Source: Zanthoxylum bungeanum (lineage: Eukaryota > Streptophyta > Magnoliopsida > Sapindales > Rutaceae). From it: a stretch of DNA of 64,000 bases. The position numbers and the translations under genes are program-made. Below, piece by piece: positions 45,949 through 56,603 of this stretch. Within the stretch, counting starts at the first letter, position 1. Each line of letters starts with the position of its first letter. Location: NCBI GenBank assembly GCA_019454045.1, contig SKCR01026792.1:1-64000 (forward strand), written 5' to 3'. The notes beneath the pieces are model-generated. The model was given only the letters and a program-made list of their open reading frames with translations, did not search any database and was not told the origin of the DNA.

Positions 45949-47993
45949 TGTTGGTTTCTATTAATGTCCTAAGATCATAAACAATCATGAAATATGTGCG
46001 AATACAAATCAACGAAGTTGCGAAATACTCACATCGATCGGTTGAGCGACACGCGACGAACAAAAACTGAAAACTGTTCACTGTGAAGCTCACGGCAGTG
46101 GCTGTGTGTAGCTCACTGGTTTCACCGATTTGTCTCCAAGTTTTGAGCTCCAAGCTTCGTCAAACGATTTTCGGCTCATGGGTGGACTTCCCTATCACCT
46201 TCGCATGTCTCTCGGAGTGCTAGCTCTTGTGATTTTTGCCACAAAAATCACACACTCAAGTTTCTCATCTCACGGTTTCTTGACAAAAACCAGTAAGTAT
46301 TTTGCCTCTTTGGGCGTGTGAGAGAGAGAGATGAGAGAAAGAGAGATTTGTATTTGTTGGTTCCAAATTTGTGTATTAAATACTCAAATGTGAATTTCAA
46401 AATCATTTGGAATGAATTTGGCTTTCAAAAGGTCAAGCCTTAATGGCACCAACCACTCACATCACTTCCATCAATCATGAATAGTGACTTGCATTAATCA
46501 CTCAAAGTGAAAGACATCCATCACTTGATTGACGAATGATGTGACGCTAGAAGCGACTAGCGATTTGACGCTTGATTTGACTTGCGTGCCGCACTCGAAT
46601 TCGAAATGCGAATGCGCTCGCAAATAATCCCGGGCTCGGGTTCGCTAATTCCAAATTAATGAATTTTTCGTTGGGTCGTAATTAAATGATTACGCCTAGC
46701 GAAATCACTATTCACTTCGCTAAGGAATTAATTCCAAATTAATTCGTTCGCCCGAATTAAAATCTAATTTTAATTCCGCGTCGAAATCCAATTTCATTTA
46801 ATATATCGAATATATTAATTAATCGATTAATTCCAAATTAATCGTTATCTCTCTTTAATTGATATTTTATCCCAGATAAAATATCTCTGTAATTAATCTC
46901 AGATTAATTTTCTCTCTCTACTAATTAATCCCATATTAATTTAGAGTGTGAGTCATACGTCATCGCTGAATCTTTGGGAAGCGACCCATGAGATCCCCAG
47001 ATATGTTGGTAGTAAATTCGGTCGTCGGACTATCCGAACACGTAAGTACCAAGTACTACGTTTTACCGATTTACAAGACAATGTTGGCTTCTAGCAAAGC
47101 GTCATGCCTACCCAATTCTCCAGAAATATCCTTACAGGAATAAAGGATCTATATCAGGCGTAGTATACGTAGTATTGCGTATTTTTGTCTAGTATCAGAT
47201 GATCACGTGCTAGGCCTGGGGCTGGAATTGTGTCTGCCCCGTACGAAGCACATATCGGATGTCCGGTAACTAGTCTCTATAATCGGATAAACATGACCTT
47301 GTCATTTTATCCCGATGACTGCAGTACTTAAGAGTACTAGTACCGTATCCTACGTGACCATCATCTCCATATGACTGTAGTGATACTTCCGTCTTGACAT
47401 AACACCCAACACACTACGATTCTCAATATACCCAGCATTGGCGTACACAGAACCTGTTAAAGCCCTGGACGACCGCAACCAAAGTATATTGATTGTCGCA
47501 AGTATTAGCGGTGCAAGTCTCAGGTTAAGACCAAATACACCTACCCTGATTTCGGACTTCCATAGACATATAGTCATACTACCAATGGAATTCCAAGGGG
47601 GTCTATCCAGAGCGAAGCTGTTTCCCGTACCATCGGTAAAACACAACCTCCTATTACACTTGCATGAGTATCCTATACCCAAATATATTAGAACTATGTC
47701 GTTGTGCCCTCACAACGCGCACAAGTGTAATACTAGTCTTTTATGTATTTATCGATGTCCAATCTCGATAATACTCTGACTAGGGATATTTAATGATTTA
47801 TCCTTCGTGGAATGATAATGTCTCATATCATTCTCCATCCAGGAACAAATCATAAGGACCTCTCATCATTTATACATCTAGGTGATCTAATCACAAATGA
47901 TAAGAGTGCAATCTTCTTTGTCACATAGTTAATTTGTACAACAACACCATGATATGTACAAATAGTGACGCTATGGGTCATAATTGTCCAACA
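45949..47993 (-). repeat. L2 right LTR (2045 bp)
   Basis: An uninterrupted LTR starting TGTTGGTTTCTATTAATG and ending TTGTCCAACA. It differs from the left LTR at roughly 3-4% of positions over the stretches compared by eye, plus a ~70-bp indel. Confidence 0.9.
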
Positions 47994-47998
47994 ATCTA

Positions 47999-48900
47999 CA
48001 TATAACAGTAAGATGATAAAGTCATCGTCAGAAAATTTCTGAACGAAAACACAATGGTCTGAAGTGGTCTTCTTGTATCCCTACTCCCCCATAACTGACT
48101 CGAACTTCACGTACCCCTGTCTCGGTGCCTATTTCAAACTGTAGAGGTTTTTCCTAAGTCTGCAAACATAGTCCTCTTTCCCTCTGACTCTGAAGCCTTC
48201 TGGTTGCTCCATGTAAATTTCTTCTTCCAGATCTCCATGAAGGAATGCGGTATTGACTTCCATCTGCTCAACTTCCAGGTCGAGGCTTGCTGCTAAGCTG
48301 AGTACCACTCTGATGGATGACATCTTCACAACTGGAGAGAACATTTCATCGAAGTCAATGCCTTTCCTCTGATTGAATCCCTTGACAACTAGTCTGGCTT
48401 TGTACCGGGGTTCTAAAGTATGCTCATGTTGCTTCACTCTGTACACCCATTTGTTCTTCAAAGCCAGTTTGCCTCTTAGCAATTTCACCAACTCAAAAGT
48501 GTGATTGTCATGCAAATATTTCATCTCATCGTGCATGGCTTCCTCCCACTTTTCTCTGTCCTCTGTTTCCACAGCCTCCTTGTAGCTCTCGGGTTCTCCC
48601 CCGTCAGTAAGCAGAACATACTCATATGTAGAGTATTTGGTTGAAGGTCGCCTCTCTCTGTCACACCTTCTATGTGGAACTGTTGGTGTAGCTTCTGGTA
48701 CTGGTGGTTGATCATGATCATCATCTCTGGGAGCTTCATCACATGTACCCTCATGTCTGGGAACCTCATCTTCAACTTGTACTGGCACCAATGTATGAGG
48801 TTCTGGATTCACATCTCTGTATTGCTGGGGCATTGTCTTTATCTCATTCCGGATATATTTTATGGTCTGGTCTTCAACAAAGACAACATCTCGGCTCCTG
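47999..48900 (-). pseudogene. Copia-3 RT N-terminal half and linker
   Basis: The linker (RRCDRERRPSTKYSTYEY and neighbours near 48600-48690) leads into RT: WEEAMHDEMKYL, LKNKWVYRVK, ARLVVKGFNQRKGIDFDE, LEVEQMEVNTAFLHGDLEEE, YMEQPEGFRV and a stop after NLYSLK at 48129. The catalytic Asp in QMDVKTAFL is Glu here. Beyond the stop the frame continues to ILLLYV at the insertion site. The rest of YVDD is at 35500-35523. Confidence 0.88.
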
Positions 48901-49560
48901 ACGATCATACAGTTTGTAGCCGAAATCATCCTGACCATAGCCAATAAAGACACACTGTCGCGTCTTTGCATCAAGCTTGGATCTCTCGTCCTTTGGGATG
49001 TGTACAAAAGCTTTGCACCCAAAGACATGCAAGTGTTCATAAGACATTTTTTTACTTGTCCAGGCTTGGTTAGGAACATTACCTTTCAGTGCGACCGTCG
49101 GGGACATGTTCATAACATGTACTGCTGTGTTGAGTGCCTCCCCCCAAAATGTCTTCGACAGCTTGGCTTGTGACAGCAAGCTTCTGACTCTTTCACACAA
49201 GGTTATGTTCATCCTCTCAGCTAGGCAATTCAGCTGAGGTGTCGTTTGATGTCGGATTCCTAGCATCTTGCAGTACTGATCAAACGGACCTCTGTATTCT
49301 CCACCGTTGTCTGTTCTGATGCATTTTAGTTTCTTGTCGGTTTCTCTCTCCACCAGGGCATGAAACTCCTTGAACACTCCCAGCACTTGATCTTTTCTCT
49401 TCAAGGTGTATGCCCAGATCTTCCTTGAATGATCATCAATGAATGTCACAAAATACAGTGACCCACCAAGTGTTCTCGTCTGCATCGGACCGCATACATC
49501 TGAATGTATGAGATCAAGTACCTCCAGTTTCCGCTGAGGCGGGGAGCTCTGGAAGGACAC
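48874..49560 (-). pseudogene. Copia-3 integrase core
   Basis: SFQSSPPQRKLEVLDLIHSD contains the first catalytic Asp of the core (HSDVCGPM). Then come FIDDHSRKIWAY, IRTDNGGEYRGPF (second Asp), a damaged TTPQLNCLAERMN (Glu site with a small deletion/substitution) and LSKTFWGEALNTAVHVMNM. It ends in a frameshift near 48890-48960 before the linker. An in-frame stop just upstream separates it from the protease segment. Confidence 0.87.
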
Positions 49561-49566
49561 TTTGTT

Positions 49567-50238
49567 CTACTTTCCAGCCATGCAGTGTTCACACTTCTGT
49601 AAGTGTGAGTTCTTCAATTCGGGAAGAACATTCCGCCTGCCTAGTATCTTCATCCTTGTTTGACTCATGTGACCGAGATTTTTATGCCATAGCTCGGCTG
49701 CCTCATTATTGTTGACTGTATTTATGCTACTATTGGAAATCTTAGCATGCATCAAATACAGAGTTGAGTCTTTCTTACCTCGTGCCACCATCATTGATCC
49801 TTTAGTGAGCTTCCAGGTGCCATCACTAAAGGTGCTGCAGAAACCTTCATCATCCAGCTTGCCTGTTGAGATCGGGTTTAACCGGATGTCTGGGATATGC
49901 TTGACTCCCTTCAATACTAGCCTTGTCCCGTTGTATGTTTCAAGGAAGATGTCTCCAATACCGACGGCTTTGGACTGACCGTCATTCCCCATCCTTACAG
50001 CACCGTAATCTCCTGGTGTGTAAGATGAAAAGAAGTCTCTGCGAGATGTGGCGTGTGTGGATGCGCCACTATCTATCACCCAACTGGTCTCGTGGCTGGC
50101 AAGATTCACAACATCTTCTTCGTATATAATGCAGAATTCCTTGGAGGTTTTGTCGGTGGTAGTAGCAACTCTTTCTTGGTTAGAGTCACCATCTCTCCTG
50201 GACTGCTCGTTCTTCAGTTTGTAACAGTCCCTCTTCAT
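49567..50238 (-). pseudogene. Copia-3 protease and GAG-pre-integrase
   Basis: It starts inside the gag zinc knuckle (HMKRDCYKLKNEQS). The protease shows WVIDSGASTHATSRRDFF (active D-S-G-A, near 50060-50095). The pre-integrase/HHCC region reads LWHKNLGHMSQTRM ... CEHCMAGK, then a TAG stop. Active-site residues are intact, but the segment is closed by stops on both sides. Confidence 0.87.
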
Positions 50239-50283
50239 ATGGCCTTTCTTTTTACAGTGATAGCACTCAATATCTCTTGTTTT

Positions 50284-50934
50284 TTATTTATATCGGTTCT
50301 TGTCTGGTCTACCTGGGCCCCAGTTTTTACTCCTCCCCCTTCTGGTGTTCTTTTCTGTCACTAGAGCTTCTAAGGTTGAGGCTGATGCTGACTCATGCAT
50401 TCTCGTCCTCTTTTCTTCCTCGAAGATCCTGGCTTTCGCCATCTCCATAGTGACTTTCCCATCTGCGGCTGAATTTATCACCGTAGATCTGAACATTTCC
50501 CAAGATTCTGGTAATGTATTAAGAAGTATTAAGTCATTTACCTTATATCCGAAGTCTATGCCCAATCCAGACAATTCTTTCATTGTTCCGAGGAAATTGT
50601 TGATATGATCCGCCACAGCTGTACCTTCCTGGTATTTCAAACCCATCATCTTCTTGATGTAGTACAGCTTGTTGTTGCTAGTCTTTGGTAGGAAAAGCTC
50701 CTCCAGCTTTCTCCATAAGACACGTGCATTTGTTTCTTCACTGACATGGTTCACGATACTGTCGTCGATCCACTGACAAATAGTACTGCATGTTTTCTGG
50801 TGAAGATTAGCCCACTTCTCATCAGACATTCCTTCTGGTTTCTGCTCCAGAAATACCGATCCATCATAGTCCTTCACATACAGAAGGTCTTTCATCATTC
50901 CTCTCCATGTGAAATAGTTTGTACTGGTTAACAA
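50284..50934 (-). pseudogene. Copia-3 gag
   Basis: A UBN2-type Copia gag: LTSTNYFTWRGMMKDLLYVK, MSDEKWANLHQKT, WIDDSIVNHVSEETNARVLW, NLHQK and NDLILLNTLPESWEMFR are recognisable. The frame ends RPDKNRYK at a TAA. The zinc knuckle (ECYHCKKKGHMKRDC) follows at once in the same frame, so this stop is a nonsense mutation in gag-pol. Confidence 0.87.
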
Positions 50935-51649
50935 AACAATTTTTTCCGTTGCCCCATTCCATCATAAAAATTCTAAGTAGAATTTCAAAAAACGGACCTC
51001 ACCGTTGCGTCCGGAATGGTCGAAAATGATGGAAATGACACTTCGTTTGTCAAAATCCGATACAGGGACCAAAATATATTTTCAGAAATTACAGGGGCCA
51101 AAGTGCAATTTCCAAAAGTTCAGGGGCCAAAGTGCAATTACGGAAAATTTCAGGGACTAAAATGTAATTTCGAAAAATTAAAGGGGCCAAAATGTAATTT
51201 CCAGAAAGTTCAGAGACCTATCTGAAATTTGACCGGAAATTGCTGACGTGTCAGTTCTGCTGACGTGGCAGACACGTGGCGCTGACTGGATGCACACGTG
51301 GCTGCTGACTGGTCTGTTGACGTGGACTGCAGACTGTGCGTGACCTGCTGACTGGGCGCTGACTGGACGACACATGGCGGCTGACTTGGTCGTCTTGTTC
51401 CTTGAGCAGCGCGTGACGCGACTGGGTGCGCGTGGGACAATTACTGCAAGGCGCGTGCGGCGCGTGAGGGAGCTCTGGACCTCCGTTTGATCGCCGAAAA
51501 ATACCACTGTGCTCGTCTCTCGCCGTGAAAAATCCGATGGTATGCTCAAAATCGATTTTTGACAACTTTCGTCGAAACCGACTTTCCGAACCGAAGCTCT
51601 GTTTCCGAGTTTCAGGATCTCTCCGAGTAACCTTAGCTCTAATACCACT
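50935..51649 (-). other. Copia-3 leader and primer-binding site
   Basis: Non-coding. 51075-51230 holds ~35-bp repeats of GGGGCCAAAGTGCAATTTCC type (about five copies). 51235-51400 is rich in TGACGTG and ACACGTGG motifs. The PBS, TGGTATTAGAGCTAAGG on the minus strand, is at 51631-51647, two bases from the LTR. The stretch near 51480-51545 resembles the mini-Copia leader (both contain the ARDEHSGIFRRSN / RRDEHNYIFRRSN-like translated pattern). Confidence 0.75.
51075..51230. repeat. ~35-bp tandem repeat in Copia-3 leader
   Basis: About five units of the type CAGGGGCCAAAGTGCAATTT follow one another with a period near 32-35 bases. Confidence 0.8.
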
Positions 51650-51992
51650 TGTTGTGATAAAACACACACAATAGAGGAGATGTGAGAGGAAAACTCTTCT
51701 TTTATTACACCACAAAAAAATTACAAAGCTTTATACAAAAACTTTACAAAAAATCTCTCAACCCTCTTTACTCTCTATTCTCACACTTCTGGGATTTCTG
51801 GGATGCTTAACAATGGTCGAGCTCCTTTTTATAGTGCCCAAGACGCGTGAACAGTGTCACACGCCTTGGACACGTTTTGCCAACTTTGCGTGCAAGTTGG
51901 CAGGGGTTGCTTTCTTCTTTCGGCTCCTTTCTCTTCAACTTTCGATGCTGGTGCATGCCAACTGCACTTGTTGCATGCAGACGACTTCAACA
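51650..51992 (-). repeat. Copia-3 5' LTR (343 bp)
   Basis: It starts TGTTGTGATAAAACACACAC and ends CGACTTCAACA on the plus strand, followed by the CGATT duplication (51993-51997). A minus-strand TATA box (TATAAAAAGG) lies at 51824-51833. Confidence 0.92.
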
Positions 51993-51997
51993 CGATT

Positions 51998-52941
51998 CTC
52001 TTAGATGTCAATGAATCTTCTAATCAACTTTGGGAACTGGATTGATGAGCATGGTGAGAATGCATTATTAATGCTGTTATATATAGAAATCATTTTATTA
52101 AAACAAAAGTGTAAGCAAATCGGAAAATCATGCATGCAACAGGAGAAGTTTGAAGACTATACCATTTTCATCAAATTCAAAATAATTAATATTATTTCTG
52201 GAAGGGCATACAAATTCAACCTAGGAAATTAGAACACATTATATTCTTCTGGGAAAATTACGTAACATCAGCGAAGAGCATACTGACAGGATGGCACAAC
52301 AGCTTGATGCTTCTGCTATGAGCTTCTAGGTACTCTTCATATGACTGGAATAACAAATTAGGGGTAAGTTATTCACCAAGTGGATAAAGTTATGCATAAG
52401 CAGTTGCAAAAGGCGTTTCTTCCTATTATCTCATAAATAAACTTACATTTGCATGTTTAAGATTTAAAAATACACCAAAACAATGACTCTACTCCATAGT
52501 GTTCAAGCAGCACCAAATTAGAATAGAGCATGCAAAACCAATTATCTTCGTAGTGGATTCACTGCCTAATTAAGAAGTAAAGGGATAAAGTGGATTCATT
52601 TGATAGCCCACACCCAATAACGACATACAAGAATCTTCACAGATAAAGCAAAACTTTCTGTCAATTTAAAGTTGGATCAAATTTCGATCTAATACCAGAT
52701 AAGCGTTGTGTAACCCATCACTATCTAAAGGTTATTCATTATCTACTCCAATTAAACCAAGCTGACAATGACACAGCAATATAAGAGAGTAATACTTATA
52801 ATTTAATTGACTAGATCATCTATTTAATCTAAGTTGAAATGACATGAAAGAAATGTGTGGTTGAATCATAGTCTTTCAGGTATTAGTTAAAACAAATATT
52901 GCAGAAATATTACTCTTGCCGAGCAAGAGAAGACAGGATTC
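51998..52941. other. Host flank right of the nest
   Basis: AT-rich sequence with no certain gene. In the pre-insertion allele it continued from 14518. It may contain a minus-strand exon (next entry) and ends at the GATTC target of the chromovirus. Confidence 0.5.
52284..52344 (-). CDS. Candidate minus-strand exon across the nest
   Basis: A minus-strand acceptor (TTTGTTATTCCAG) ends at 52345. It is followed by 61 open bases encoding SYEEYLEAHSRSIKLLCHPV up to a GTATGC donor. Its phase does not directly match the exon at 14122-14212 with this donor, so another exon or donor would be needed. The plus strand offers a competing exon pair nearby. Weak evidence. Confidence 0.2.
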
Positions 52942-53408
52942 TGTTAGGATCAAACTTCCAGGAGAGGTGCAAGGAAAGAGGCTTGGGAGTGAACAAACTA
53001 CAAGGGGAGATCCAAAATCAACGGCCCATTTAACTGCAAAGCCTCCTATTCAATTTGTCTATACAATGAAGGGAAGGAAGGAGTGCACGTGAGGAGGAGT
53101 GCAGGCATGGACAGCTGGCGTAAATTGGTGGAGGATTTAGTTAGTAGAATAGAGAATATATAGATTTGTAATCATGAGGGAGTGGTAGTTTTTGTTGAGG
53201 AAATTATTTGGTTGTGACATGAGGGCAGGCCTGAGGGCTGCTGGTTGTTATTTTGTTAGTTGTTTTCTTTTTCTTGCTGCTGGGATATTGAGCAATATCG
53301 CTCTGTGAACGATGCACTTCTGTTTCAATTCTTCGTGAATGCATTTAGTTTTTATCATTTGTTCATCTTAATTGTTTTTGATCAATATCATCCAAATATG
53401 TTTTATCA
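52942..53408 (+). repeat. Chromovirus 5' LTR
   Basis: A 467-bp LTR with GAATATATAGAT near 53154-53165 as possible TATA region. The following TTTGGTCCGACCTGCCGG (from 53409) is the probable primer-binding site. The tRNA was not identified. Confidence 0.93.
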
Positions 53409-53442
53409 TTTGGTCCGACCTGCCGGATTTGTTTGAGGGACA

Positions 53443-54670
53443 ATGGCCGCCAAAAGGATGGATACGAGAGTAGATAACTTTGAGAAAAACGCCAGTCGAA
53501 TTGAAGGGGAAGTTGGGGGGGATCCATAGAGACGTTGAGATCCTTTCTTCGCACATCCAAACTATTGGAGGAGACATTGATGGAATCAAAAAACAAATGG
53601 GTGCTGTGGAGAAGCAGATGGAAGTGATGGGAAATATAAACCAAAAGATGGAAGAGATGGACGAATTTCGTATTCACATGATGAAGTGGATGAAAGGGAA
53701 GAATAGGGCTGAGGAATCGGAAGAACCACATGATGAAGTTCCCAACCAACCTACTGATTTTGGAGCGTCACAAACTAGTGGGCCCAAGATTCCTAACAAC
53801 ATGAACAGAGATACCGAAGATCATATTTGGGAAGAGGCTGATGGGGAAAGAAAGATGATGTTGAAGAGGGTAGAACTTCCCTACTTCGATGGCACAGACC
53901 CAGTAGGGTGGGTAACTAGAGCAGAACAATTTTTTGAAGTTCACCGGACACGGCCGGAAATGAAGATCTCGTTGGCAATGGTTAGCATGGAAGGGTCGGC
54001 CATACATTGGTTCCGGTGGATCCGAAAGAAAATACCAGACATGACTTGGGAAACTTTAATTAATGAGCTGTATAAGAGATTCAGTGACAGGGGCAGTGCA
54101 AACCCATTCGAGTTTTTGGCGGCGTTGAGACAGGAGGGATCGGTGGAAGATTATGTGGAGCAATTTGAACGTTTGGCATCTCATGTAGATGACTTACCAG
54201 AGGAACAATATATGGGGTACTTCTTGAATGGGTTAAAAGAGCAAATCAGACGAATGGTGCGGGTGTTCGAACCCACTAATATTATTCGTGCCATGGATCT
54301 TGCGAGAATGTTGGAGGAAGAAAATTCAACAACAAAGATACCAAAACCAGTGTGGCAGAGTGAAACTAGAACGCAAGGTTGGGGACGAAGCAGTCACATG
54401 CCACAACATATGCAGGGAACTTTCAATAGGAATGAAGGACAAGGCAATGGGCCTAAGCTGAATGGGCTGAAATCTTCTTCTTATTGGGGGGACAGGACCA
54501 TAATTTCCACACTTCAGGGGGTACACACCCTAGATCTGAATGAGGGAGAGTCACGAAGTCACCTCCAAACTACCCTCAGCCGAGACCTGGTTCTGGAAGT
54601 GCGACCACATTTGCAAACAACAGTCAGAACAATCGATTTGGTCGGAATTTATCCCATCAAGAGTACGTAG
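53443..54670 (+). pseudogene. Chromovirus gag
   Basis: Translation probably starts at ATG 53443 (MAAKRMDTRVDNFEKNASRI). The frame is lost in a G7 run (53515-53521) and resumes as GIHRDVEILSSHIQTIGGDI. A coiled-coil-like stretch follows, then the retrotransposon gag domain (LPYFDGTDPVGWVTRAEQFF ... NELYKRFSDRG ... FLNGLKEQIRRMVRVFEP). Its C-terminus is again out of frame, and the zinc knuckle (CFKCDQPYSPTHKN near 54690-54730) has lost its last Cys and is preceded by a stop. Confidence 0.85.
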
Positions 54671-54700
54671 AGAAACGCGAGAAATGATTATGTTTCAAGT

Positions 54701-55369
54701 GTGATCAGCCTTATTCTCCCACGCATAAGAATTACCATCTTGGCCGAAGATGAAGTAACTGATCAGGAAGATGAAGAGAAGAAACCCGCAGATGATGAAG
54801 GAACGGTGGTCATAGAGGAGTTGATCAACACGGTTATGGAACTTTCGTTTTATTCGATTGGAGGTATCTCGAGACCCCGCACTATGAAGTTGTGGGGAAG
54901 TGTGGGTGAAACTCCGGTGGTTGTAATGATCGATAGTGGCGCGAGTCACAATTTTATTGCTAGCTCCTTAGTGGGGAAATTGGGGTTGATGGTGGAAGAA
55001 ACGCCTAGGTTTGGAGTTTGTTTGGGGGATGGGCATCGAACGAAATCTCAGGTGTTTGTCGATGGATACTTGTTTGGCTTAGGAGGGGTAGACTTGATTT
55101 TAGGTGTTTCTTGGCTCGCCGAATTGGGAGAAGTGCGAGTGGATTGGAGCAAAATGTCAATGAAATTTGAGCATAAAGGGAAGATTGTCACTATTAAGGG
55201 GGACTCATCTCTGTGCCGTTCTCCAGTTTCCTTAAAATCTTTAATGAAAACTACTGAAGTGGAGTTCTATGCTGCACTACTGGAGGTTGACAGTGGAGTT
55301 CCAAGGGAAAGAGATGAGGGGAAAACACACGAGCATCGGAAGCAGCAACTCGAAGCGTTACTTGAGTGA
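54701..55369 (+). pseudogene. Chromovirus aspartic protease
   Basis: An acidic linker (EDEVTDQEDEEKK) leads to the retropepsin: VVVMIDSGASHNFIASSLV (active D-S-G-A near 54930-54945) and LILGVSWLAELGEVRVDWS. The active site is intact. The frame then diverges from RT near 55340, where the next open segment overlaps. Confidence 0.88.
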
Positions 55370-56603
55370 ACATAACAAAGCATTTCAGGAACTGGTCGGG
55401 CTACCTCCAAGTAGGGAATTCGATCATGCTATTGTGGTTAAAGAGGGAGAAAGACCGATTCGAGTAAGACCTTATCGATATGCTCATTTTCAGAAGGATG
55501 AGATGGAGAGACTGGTGAGGGAAATGTTGATGGCGGGGGTCATTCAGCCAAGCAATTCTCCTTATTCAAGCCCTGTAGTTTTGGTTAAAAAGAAGGATGG
55601 CAGCTGGAGATTATGTGTGGACTATCGTGCCCTCAACAATATAACGGTGGCAGATAAGTATCCGATTCCGATCATTGAAGAATTATTAGATGAGATTCAT
55701 GGGGCCCGGTTATTTTCGAAGATCGATTTAAGGTCAGGTTACCACCAAATACGGGTCAGGCCAGACGACATAGCTAAAACTGCTTTCCGCACTCACGAAG
55801 GACATTATGAATTTGTGGTCATGCCTTTCGGCCTGAAAAATGCACCAGCCACATTCCAAGCAGCCATGAATCAAACTTTTCGGCCCTATTTGCGGAAATT
55901 TGTTCTAGTATTTTTTGACGATATCTTGGTGTATAGTTCTTGTTGGGAACAACACTTGGAGCATTTAAAGATTGTGTTGGGTACACTAGTTCAACAGGGG
56001 TTTGTAGCTAACCGGAAGAAGTGTCAATTTGGGAGGGAAAAGATTGACTACTTGGGTCATGTGGTTAGTAAGGACGGTGTGGCTGTGGATCCAGATAAAG
56101 TAGAAGCTGTAGTTCAGTGGCCCCGACCACGGACGGTTAAGGCTGTTAGGGGATTCCTCGGATTGACGGGGTATTATAGAAGGTTTGTCCAAGGGTATGG
56201 GAAAGTAGCCAAGCCTCTAACAGACCTACTAAAAAAAGATGGTTTCAAATGGAACGATGAGGCTCAGCTGGCCTTTGACGAATTAAAACGACTCCTTACA
56301 ACTGCACCAGTCTTAGCTACACCGAATTTTGCTGAAGTTTTTGAAATTGAATGTGACGCCTCTGGAATGGGTATTGGAGCAGTGTTGATGCAAGGCAGGC
56401 GTCCCATAGCATTTTTTAGTAGAGCTCTGAAAGATAGAGCATTAATCAAATCGACTTATGAGAAGGAATTAATGGCCATGGTTTTGGCGATTCAACATTG
56501 GCGGCCGTATCTTTTGGGCAAGAAATTCAAGGTATTTACTGACCAAAAAAGTTTAAGGCACTTGCTACAACAGACTTCTTTTACGCCAGACCAACAAAAT
56601 TGA
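55340..56603 (+). pseudogene. Chromovirus reverse transcriptase and RNase H
   Basis: The open frame runs from 55269 but the conserved part starts with [22 protein letters not shown] blocks are [55 protein letters not shown] and the catalytic [11 protein letters not shown] near 55910. Next are the thumb ([19 protein letters not shown]) and RNase H ([47 protein letters not shown]). A deletion near 56600 removes part of the RNase H end and shifts the frame. Catalytic residues are intact. Confidence 0.92.

Larger units (their letters stand above)
35524..47993 (-). mobile_element. L2 family: LTR element with decayed Copia pol, inserted in Copia-3 RT
   Basis: LTRs start TGTTGG(A/T)TTCTATTAA and end AATTGTCCAACA. 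Perfect ATCTA duplications flank the element (35519-35523 and 47994-47998). The left LTR is split by an L1 solo LTR. The PBS-like TGGCATCTAGAGC on the right and the AAGTGGGAGA purine tract on the left give minus orientation. The 5.8-kb interior holds faint Copia integrase, RT-linker and RNase H remnants but no usable ORF. It is a non-autonomous, LARD-like Copia derivative. Confidence 0.88.
14524..51992 (-). mobile_element. Copia-3: Ty1/Copia retrotransposon, 37.5 kb including nested insertions
   Basis: The LTRs start TGTTGTGATAAA and end ACTTCAACA. They lie at 14524-14535 plus 34080-34406 (3' LTR, split) and 51650-51992 (5' LTR). Perfect 5-bp target duplications CGATT flank the element (14519-14523 and 51993-51997). 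A primer-binding site, leader, gag, protease, integrase, RT and RNase H follow in order on the minus strand. The two nested blocks, 14536-34079 and 35524-47993, account for about 32 kb. Without them the element is about 5.5 kb, a normal Copia size. Stops, frameshifts and the split RT make it dead. Confidence 0.9.

Noticed and set aside
52008..52061. Plus-strand exon pair beside the nest (52008-52061 and 52271 onward)
   Set aside because: Splice-like sites exist and one frame joins, but it competes with the minus-strand reading and ends quickly without recognisable protein. Neither strand can be proven.
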